Source of the DNA: Chlorobiota bacterium
GTDB taxonomy: Bacteria; Bacteroidota; Bacteroidia; Bacteroidales; F082
NCBI GenBank assembly: GCA_030618545.1
Contig: JAUXDH010000004.1
Span: forward strand, 1-48,672
Direction: 5' to 3'
Length of the DNA: 48,672 bases
Below, one piece after another: positions 43,246-48,672 of the stretch (the first letter of the stretch is position 1; the number at the start of each line of letters is the position of its first letter). The notes beneath the pieces are model-generated. The model saw only the letters and a list, made by a program, of their open reading frames with translations, searched no databases and was not told the origin of the DNA. The position numbers and the translations under genes were made by a program.

Positions 43246-43253
43246 TATCTTTG
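43246..43253 (+). promoter_or_regulatory. Promoter -7 box directly at the acyltransferase start
   Basis: TATCTTTG fits TAnnTTTG and ends only 4 bp before ATG 43258, so transcription would begin at or next to the start codon (leaderless). It rules out the in-frame ATG at 43240. Confidence 0.45.
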
Positions 43254-43257
43254 TTGG

Positions 43258-44169
43258 ATGACAGCGGAAAAACCTGTACAAATCAGTCCTGAAAAAGAGC
43301 CACAGAGAGACAGCCTTCTCGACGTGGAAAAGATGCTCGCGAACAAGAATCCATTGCTCAAAAAGATACTCCCCGGGTTTATCATTTCTTACCTGAAAAG
43401 AGTTTTACATCAGGATGAAATGAACGATTACATGATCAGGTTCGGTAATTTAACCGGTGTAGCATTTATCGATGCAGTGCTTGATGATATGAACACCAAT
43501 CTTGATCTGGTAGGAATAGAGAATATTCCTGTCAGGGATAAATGTATCATAGCTTCTAATCATCCGCTGGGTGGGCTGGATGGTATGGCGTTGATGTTAG
43601 CCGTTAGCAAAGTAAGAAAGGATATTGTTTTTCCCGTAAATGATATCCTGATGAATATCGGGAACCTTAAAGAACTATTTATCCCGATAAACAAACACGG
43701 CAGTAATGCGGAAAACATCAAAATAATCAATGACACTTTTGCTTCGGACAAGGTCGTCTGCTATTTTCCATTTGGTCTTGTATCCAGAAAAAGAAAAGGA
43801 GAGATCAAGGACCTGGAGTGGAAGACAACTTTTGTCACAAAAGCCAGAAGGTTTAAACGTGACATCATTCCCACACATATCAGCGGCAAAAACACCAACT
43901 TTTTCTATAACCTTTCAAACCTGAGAAAAAGACTGCGTATCAAAGCCAATATCGAAATGCTTTTCCTTGTAGATGAGTTATCCAAACAAAGGGATAAAAC
44001 ACTTGTCTTTACATTTGGAAAACCGGTGCCATACAGCTACTTTGATAAAAGATTCAGCATAGCGGAATGGGCGGAACTCATGCGGAGATATGTATATAAA
44101 ACGGGAGATGGCTACAATAAGTCTTTCATGGACTGGATTGAAAGTGAACAATCATCTTCAACTATTTAA
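43258..44169 (+). CDS. PlsC-like O-acyltransferase, probable aminolipid biosynthesis (GlsA-like)
   Basis: This 303-residue membrane-associated acyltransferase has the motif NHPLGGLDGMAL (His102, Asp108), a longer-spaced form of the HxxxxD motif, and a following block PINKHGSNAENI, YFPFGLVSRKRKGE and IIPTHISGKN. The next gene is a GNAT of the N-acyltransferase type. This pair resembles GlsA/GlsB of Bacteroides, which make glycine lipids, or OlsA/OlsB for ornithine lipids: the N-acyltransferase makes the lyso-lipid and this enzyme adds the second chain. The amino acid cannot be told from sequence. A generic lysophospholipid acyltransferase is the alternative. Confidence 0.74.
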   Translation: MTAEKPVQISPEKEPQRDSLLDVEKMLANKNPLLKKILPGFIISYLKRVLHQDEMNDYMIRFGNLTGVAFIDAVLDDMNTNLDLVGIENIPVRDKCIIASNHPLGGLDGMALMLAVSKVRKDIVFPVNDILMNIGNLKELFIPINKHGSNAENIKIINDTFASDKVVCYFPFGLVSRKRKGEIKDLEWKTTFVTKARRFKRDIIPTHISGKNTNFFYNLSNLRKRLRIKANIEMLFLVDELSKQRDKTLVFTFGKPVPYSYFDKRFSIAEWAELMRRYVYKTGDGYNKSFMDWIESEQSSSTI

Positions 44170-44209
44170 GGCTAATAATCTGCCTTGCAATACAGATGAG
44201 TTTCGTACG

Positions 44210-44242
44210 TTGGTATTTTAGAAAACAGTTTCATTATCTTTG
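44210..44242 (+). promoter_or_regulatory. Promoter of the GNAT acyltransferase gene
   Basis: TTG (44210-44212) and TATCTTTG (44235-44242) are separated by 22 bases. The ATG is 24 bp downstream, so this gene can be expressed apart from the upstream acyltransferase. Confidence 0.55.
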
Positions 44243-44266
44243 CAATTAAATAAAAACTTTACCAGC

Positions 44267-45217
44267 ATGGAAACCATTATTCCTCCGGTTGCAAAGAATT
44301 TACTGCTAAAGGAATTGAATGAAGATCGTTTTCTCAGAAACACTAATAATGTTAACAATGAGATCTATGTAGTTTCGGAGAATACCGCACCAAGTGTAAT
44401 GAGGGAAATTGGCCGATTACGTGAGATTACCTTCAGGGATGCAGGTGGAGGCACTGGTCTGGAGCTCGATCTGGATGAATTTGATGGAGGCGATCATCCT
44501 TTTTTACAGATGATACTTTGGGATCCGCGTGAAAAGGAAATTGTAGGCGGCTACCGATATATTCATTGTAAGGATTTGGAAGTAAATGATAAGTACGAAG
44601 TGCTTTCACCCACAGCAAGTTTGTTCAGGTATTCCAAGAGATTCATCAAAGAATACTTCCCTTTTACCATTGAGCTCGGCAGGTCTTTTGTACAGCCTAT
44701 GTATCAGCCCCACTACAATTTACGCAGGGGAATGTATGCTCTTGATAACCTTTGGGATGGAATCGCGGCACTATTGATTGAGAACGATGATGTGAAATTC
44801 CTGTTTGGGAAGGTAACCATGTATCCTGATTTTGACCGGCTGGCCCGTGACATGATCCTTTTCTTTATGCATAAATATTTCCCGGATCCCAAAGATCTGA
44901 TTACGCCACTCGTACACGTAGAACTCACTACCTCAGAAAAAGTATTGAATAGCATCTTTGCCGGTTACAATTACCAGGAAGATTATAAAATCCTTGTGAC
45001 GAAAGTGAGAAATCTCGGTGAAAATATTCCTCCTTTGTTCAATGCTTATATGAACCTTTCAGCCACCATGAAGACATTTGGAACGGCCCTTAACAAACAT
45101 TTCGGGCATGTGGAAGAAACAGGAATACTTGTGACGGTTGATGATATTTACGATATCAAAAAGGAAAGACATTTTGTAACCTATAAAGGAAAATCAGAAA
45201 AGAAATCTGATTCATAA
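44267..45217 (+). CDS. GNAT-type N-acyltransferase, probable aminolipid biosynthesis (GlsB-like)
   Basis: This 316-residue protein is of the hemolysin/OlsB-related acyltransferase group. VMREIGRLREITFRDAGGGTGLELDLDEFD is the typical family opening, followed by HPFLQMILWDPREKEIVGGYRYIHC (acyl-donor fold) and FPFTIELGRSFVQPMYQPHYNLRRGMYALDNLWDGIAALL. The enzyme class attaches a 3-hydroxyacyl chain from acyl carrier protein to an amino acid amine. It lies 97 bp after a PlsC-like gene, giving a two-step aminolipid route. ATG 44267 follows a good promoter; a TTG inside the -7 box was rejected. Confidence 0.78.
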   Translation: METIIPPVAKNLLLKELNEDRFLRNTNNVNNEIYVVSENTAPSVMREIGRLREITFRDAGGGTGLELDLDEFDGGDHPFLQMILWDPREKEIVGGYRYIHCKDLEVNDKYEVLSPTASLFRYSKRFIKEYFPFTIELGRSFVQPMYQPHYNLRRGMYALDNLWDGIAALLIENDDVKFLFGKVTMYPDFDRLARDMILFFMHKYFPDPKDLITPLVHVELTTSEKVLNSIFAGYNYQEDYKILVTKVRNLGENIPPLFNAYMNLSATMKTFGTALNKHFGHVEETGILVTVDDIYDIKKERHFVTYKGKSEKKSDS

Positions 45218-45237
45218 AATAGAATCGGTTTGCAGGG

Positions 45238-45852
45238 ATGAGAATTACCCAGTCGGAATATATTACCAGTTCGGTCAAAGTAAATCAATGCCCGGAACCT
45301 GACAAACCTGAATATGCCTTCATTGGCCGATCCAATGTGGGCAAATCTTCATTGATCAATATGCTTACAGGGAAGCGCAAACTTGCGAAAGTTTCCGGCA
45401 GTCCTGGTAAGACCATTACCATTAACCATTTTCTGATTGACAAATCCTGGTACCTGGTTGATCTTCCCGGTTACGGTTATGCGAAACGCTCAAAATCCGA
45501 ACGTGCCAAATGGCAGAAAATGATCAGGAGCTATCTGCTGCTTCGTCCCAATTTGATGAGTGTATTTCTTCTGATTGACATCAGACACGATCCGCAAAAG
45601 AATGACCTTGAATTTATGGAATGGCTGGCCGTATCACAAATCCCATTTACCATCCTCTTTACCAAGGCTGACAAATTGAATAGGGTAAATGGGGAGTCAA
45701 TGGTAAATGCTTACAAAAAGCGTTTATTGCAAAAGTGGGAAGAGCTTCCAAATATTATTGTTACTTCTTCGGTAAATGGTAATGGGAAAGAAGTATGGCT
45801 CAGTTATATTGATGAAACAAATTCAATATTTGAAGAGCCATCAGGATCGTAA
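45238..45852 (+). CDS. engB: Ribosome biogenesis GTPase EngB/YsxC
   Basis: This small GTPase assists late 50S assembly (204 residues). The G1 loop is GRSNVGKSS (30-38), then a G2 Thr in SPGKTITIN, G3 DLPG (75-78) in VDLPGYGYAK, and G4 TKAD (142-145) in LFTKADKLN. G5 is approximated by VTSSVNGNG. It starts 20 bp after the GNAT gene on the same strand and ends 6 bp from the converging biotin carrier gene, so no terminator hairpin fits between them. Confidence 0.96.
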   Translation: MRITQSEYITSSVKVNQCPEPDKPEYAFIGRSNVGKSSLINMLTGKRKLAKVSGSPGKTITINHFLIDKSWYLVDLPGYGYAKRSKSERAKWQKMIRSYLLLRPNLMSVFLLIDIRHDPQKNDLEFMEWLAVSQIPFTILFTKADKLNRVNGESMVNAYKKRLLQKWEELPNIIVTSSVNGNGKEVWLSYIDETNSIFEEPSGS

Positions 45853-45858
45853 AACTTA

Positions 45859-46185
45859 TTATTCCATCTCAATCATTACATAACCTTTCGAAATCATTTG
45901 ACCTTTCTTAACATGAATGGCTTTCACTTTTCCATCAAATGGAGCCAGGATAACATTCTGCATTTTCATAGCTTCAAGAATGAGCAACCGATCCCCTTCC
46001 TCTACTTTTCTGCCGCGTCTTACGTAGAGTTTTTTAATAGTTCCGGGAATAAATGCTACTATCTTGCTCGGATCGTGTGGCACATATGGCTTGCGATTCT
46101 GAAACTTCTTGTTTAAGGTAGTTTTGTACTTTACCCCTTCCAGTTCCAGCGTAACATATTTCCTTTTGTTGTTTTCTTCTGCCAT
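45859..46185 (-). CDS. Biotin carrier protein of an acyl-CoA carboxylase or decarboxylase
   Basis: This 108-residue protein ends in a biotinyl domain with the attachment motif EAMKM (Lys74) and DGKVKAIHVKKGQMISKGYVMIEME. The N-terminal ~35 residues are basic and variable. It receives biotin on the lysine and shuttles a carboxyl group between partner subunits. It follows the carboxyltransferase gene by 9 bp on the minus strand, so the two form an operon. The biotin carboxylase or membrane decarboxylase subunits are not in the window. Confidence 0.9.
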   Translation of the reverse strand: MAEENNKRKYVTLELEGVKYKTTLNKKFQNRKPYVPHDPSKIVAFIPGTIKKLYVRRGRKVEEGDRLLILEAMKMQNVILAPFDGKVKAIHVKKGQMISKGYVMIEME

Positions 46186-46194
46186 GATAAGATC

Positions 46195-47742
46195 TTAAAA
46201 TGGTGGAACACCGTGCTTTTTGAAGGGGAGATTTATATTCTTTTGGTTGGAGATTTCCAGTGCATGGATTAACATTTTCCTCGATTCTTCGGGCTCTACA
46301 ACTGCGTCAATGTAGCCAAATGCAGCAGCTACGTATGGATTGGCATACTTGGCTTTGTATTCTTCCACTTTAAGTTTGCGCATCTCGTCAGGTTTTTCAG
46401 CGCTATTGATTTCTTTTCGGAAAATGATGTTGGCTGCGCCTTCAGGTCCCATCACAGCGATTTCTGCAAGAGGCCATGCAAAAACAAAATCAGCACGAAG
46501 GTGATGCGAGCACATGGCTATGTAACCACCGCCATATGCCTTTCTCAATATCAAGGTGATTTTTGGGACTGTCGCTTCAGAATAGGCATAAAGTATTTTC
46601 GCCCCATGACGGATCACACCGGCATGCTCCTGATCAACGCCGGGTAGATAACCCGGTAGATCTACCAGGGTAACCAAAGGGATACTAAATGCATCACAGA
46701 ATCTAATAAACCTTGCAGCTTTATCCGAAGAGTCCACATCAAGCACTCCCGCCAGCACCAGTGGCTGGTTAGCTACTATACCTACTGTATGCCCATCAAT
46801 CCTGGCAAAACCGATAACGATGTTCTGTGCAAAGAGTTCCTGAACTTCAAGAAAATCTGAATCATCGCATAAGGCTTTAATCACATCCCTTACATCGTAT
46901 GGTTCTTTTGGATCGTCGGGTACTATGTTTTCCAGTTTATATTGTCTCGTTTTAGGGGATTTTTTGGGAAAACGAGCAGCTTTTTGCGAATTATTCCAGG
47001 GTATGAAACTTGCCAGTTTTTTAATCTGATTGAAACATTCTTCCTCACTTTCTGCATAGAAGTGTGCATTACCTGTGATTTCACAATGTACCCTTGCACC
47101 ACCCAGCTCCTCCATGGAAATCTCTTCCCCGATAACAGTCTTAATGACTTCGGGACCGGTGATGAACATTTTCGAAATCTTGTCGACCACAAATACAAAA
47201 TCAGTGAGGGCCGGTGAATAAACAGCACCTCCGGCACAAGGGCCGAGAATTACAGAAATTTGCGGTATAACACCCGATGCCAGCGTGTTTCTGAAAAATA
47301 TTTCACCATAACCTGCCAGTGAGTTCACTCCTTCCTGTATCCTGGCACCGCCAGAATCGTTAATGCCGATCAATGGGATTTTCAGCTTGAGCGCGTGATC
47401 CATGATCTTGGTGATCTTTTTGGCATGCATCCAGCCCAGGGAACCTCCTGCAACGGTGAAATCCTGAGCGAATATGCAGACAGGATGACCATTGATAGTT
47501 CCTGTTCCTGTAAGTACCCCGTCGCCAGGAAGGTACTTTTTGTCCATGTCAAAGTCCTTTGCCGCATGTTCAACAAAGAGATCGTACTCGTGAAAAGTTT
47601 TAGGATCAAGTAAGGTAATGATCCGCTCGCGAGCAGTTAGCTTACCTATGGCTTTTTGCTTTTCAATAGCCTTTTCGCCGCCCCCTTTCAATGCACTGCG
47701 CATGCGTCTTCGAAGGTCGGATGACTTCTCTTTTAGGCCCAT
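46195..47742 (-). CDS. Acyl-CoA carboxylase carboxyltransferase / methylmalonyl-CoA decarboxylase alpha subunit
   Basis: This 515-residue protein is the carboxyltransferase of propionyl-CoA carboxylase beta or methylmalonyl-CoA decarboxylase alpha (MmdA) type. Both crotonase-like halves are seen: GINDSGGARIQEGVNSLAGYGEIFFRN and ILGPCAGGAVYSPALTDFVFVV in the first, VTLVDLPGYLPGVDQEHAGVIRHGAKILYAYSEATVPKITLILRKAYGGGYIAM in the second. The last residues reach the C-terminal KHGVPPF. Without the other subunits, carboxylation and sodium-linked decarboxylation cannot be separated. It opens a two-gene unit with the biotin carrier. Confidence 0.94.
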   Translation of the reverse strand: MGLKEKSSDLRRRMRSALKGGGEKAIEKQKAIGKLTARERIITLLDPKTFHEYDLFVEHAAKDFDMDKKYLPGDGVLTGTGTINGHPVCIFAQDFTVAGGSLGWMHAKKITKIMDHALKLKIPLIGINDSGGARIQEGVNSLAGYGEIFFRNTLASGVIPQISVILGPCAGGAVYSPALTDFVFVVDKISKMFITGPEVIKTVIGEEISMEELGGARVHCEITGNAHFYAESEEECFNQIKKLASFIPWNNSQKAARFPKKSPKTRQYKLENIVPDDPKEPYDVRDVIKALCDDSDFLEVQELFAQNIVIGFARIDGHTVGIVANQPLVLAGVLDVDSSDKAARFIRFCDAFSIPLVTLVDLPGYLPGVDQEHAGVIRHGAKILYAYSEATVPKITLILRKAYGGGYIAMCSHHLRADFVFAWPLAEIAVMGPEGAANIIFRKEINSAEKPDEMRKLKVEEYKAKYANPYVAAAFGYIDAVVEPEESRKMLIHALEISNQKNINLPFKKHGVPPF

Positions 47743-47929
47743 ATGTTCAGGAATTATATTTTCAAAAAGAAGAGATAAACTTCGTTTGATCGGTTCTCAA
47801 TTCAAACAAAAACTTACCTCGCTAACATACAAAAATACGCCAAAAACATCCAGATGCAAGAATTTATTTGCAAATTAGACAAATAAAAATCTAAAACGTC
47901 AACACCATCAATTACATAAACAACTGACT

Positions 47930-48112
47930 ATGAATGCTGAAGACATCAGGGAATATGCCATGTCGCTGAAAGAGGTTACCGAAGGATTTCCGTTTGATAA
48001 TGAAACACTGGTTTTCAAGGTTAATAACAAAATGTTTGCCCTCATGAGCCTTGACGGGCCACTGAGAATAAACCTGAAATCTTTTAATCCAATTGCCCTG
48101 GGCTGGAATTAA
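47930..48112 (+). pseudogene. Truncated MmcQ/YjbR-family gene
   Basis: The 60-residue product matches the N-terminal half of MmcQ/YjbR proteins: MNAEDIREYAMSLKEVTEGFPFDNETLVFKVNNKMFALMSL, then DGPLRINLK. Family members usually run to about 115-120 residues with a GYHMNKKHWN-like end. Here the reading ends in SFNPIALGWN and a stop, and no continuation is seen in the next frames. The gene appears shortened by a 3' deletion or replacement. A short working form cannot be excluded. Confidence 0.6.
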
Positions 48113-48196
48113 TGTTAACAATCTGTTAAAAAATTAGCGGTTAATCATTTTCATCTTATTTTTAGGCAATTATTAATTAATCAAAACATCTTTCTT

Positions 48197-48672
48197 ATGA
48201 AACGTATTACACTTTTATTAGTGGCCTTATTGGCATCAGTTACCTTTGTTGTATCGCAAACAAGCTACAACATGTATGAAAACACTTACCTGATGGTTAA
48301 ATCAGATAAGTACAAAGAGTTTGGCGAAGCGATGACCAAACACAATGAAAAATACCATAGTGGTGGTGGTCCCTACCATGCTAATGTATGGTTGGTTGCA
48401 ACGGGTGATTATGTCGGTAGTTTTGTCTGGTCCATGGGGCCTTGCACCTTTACTCATCTCGATGCAAGACCTGATTCCAAAGAGCATACGGAAGACTGGA
48501 TCTACAATGTGATGCCAAATGTTCACAAGATCAAGGAAACAGGCTACTGGAAGAGAGACGATAAAATATCCTACCAGCCAGAAGATTCTTTATTTTCCAA
48601 ATTATTGATTTCAGTTTACGATATCGAAGATTGGCAATTATACAGGTTTAAAGAAATCGTGGGCAAAGTTGC
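48197..48672 (+). CDS. Secreted protein of unknown function, 3' end beyond the window
   Basis: An open frame starts at ATG 48197 and runs off the right edge (about 158 codons seen). It begins with a signal peptide, MKRITLLLVALLASVTFVVSQ. The mature part reads TSYNMYENTYLMVKSDKYKEFGEAMTKHNEKYH, then WLVATGDYVGSFVWSMGPCTFTHLDARPDSKEHTEDW. The pattern of strand, helix and a His-rich stretch vaguely recalls dimeric alpha-beta barrel proteins, but I cannot assign a family. It lies 84 bp after the truncated YjbR gene. Confidence 0.65.
   Translation, partial: MKRITLLLVALLASVTFVVSQTSYNMYENTYLMVKSDKYKEFGEAMTKHNEKYHSGGGPYHANVWLVATGDYVGSFVWSMGPCTFTHLDARPDSKEHTEDWIYNVMPNVHKIKETGYWKRDDKISYQPEDSLFSKLLISVYDIEDWQLYRFKEIVGKV

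Overview
The window looks like a chromosomal segment of a Bacteroidota bacterium, most likely Bacteroidales or a close relative. The evidence is two secreted proteins with C-terminal type IX secretion (Por) sorting domains, many promoters of the Bacteroidota type (-7 box TAnnTTTG), the rplM-rpsI-rpsB-tsf operon, FtsZ with a long acidic linker ending in NNSFLHDN-type sequence, a GldA-like ABC ATPase and a single-chain purL. MurE carries the DNPR motif expected of meso-diaminopimelate peptidoglycan. No phage, integrase, transposase or CRISPR array was seen.

Layout. 1-330: two tandem 132-bp-spaced copies of a broken tRNA-like sequence joined to a hairpin repeat. 340-753: a small secreted protein (minus). 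929-7412: trxB, a CDF metal exporter, purL and yqeY (plus). 7490-10202: tsf, rpsB, rpsI and rplM on the minus strand, with a promoter and leader hairpins. 10403-13350: a secreted protein, a GldA-like ATPase, and metK behind a probable SAM-II riboswitch. 13420-16345: two type IX cargo proteins in opposite orientation, one Omp28-like with a CWPC thiol motif. 16410-20848: a sulfur-related island with a Crp/Fnr regulator diverging from a double-rhodanese lipoprotein, an outer-membrane porin, a periplasmic sulfurtransferase ending in a Gly-rich Cys tail, and a small unknown protein. 20928-24716: hutU, an ECF sigma factor and a family 2 glycosyltransferase (minus). 24875-27450: tgt and an LptF/LptG-type permease. 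27624-43005: the complete minus-strand dcw division and cell-wall cluster mraZ-rsmH-ftsL-ftsI-murE-mraY-murD-ftsW-murG-murC-ftsQ-ftsA-ftsZ. 43258-45852: a PlsC-like acyltransferase and a GNAT acyltransferase resembling glycine/ornithine-lipid enzymes, then engB. 45859-47742: a biotin carrier protein and a carboxyltransferase. The right edge holds a truncated YjbR-like gene and an incomplete secreted protein.

Most of the window is housekeeping. The least understood part is the Crp-rhodanese-porin-sulfurtransferase island: three consecutive envelope proteins (lipid-anchored, outer membrane, periplasmic) suggest uptake or handling of reduced sulfur compounds outside the cytoplasm. The spacers hold several families of small hairpin repeats and low-complexity word repeats, which are the most unusual DNA-level signals here. 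RNA-level signals include the SAM-II candidate before metK, a leader hairpin before rplM, mutually exclusive hairpins before rpsB, and a 10-bp-phased set of GTGGTAA boxes before mraZ.
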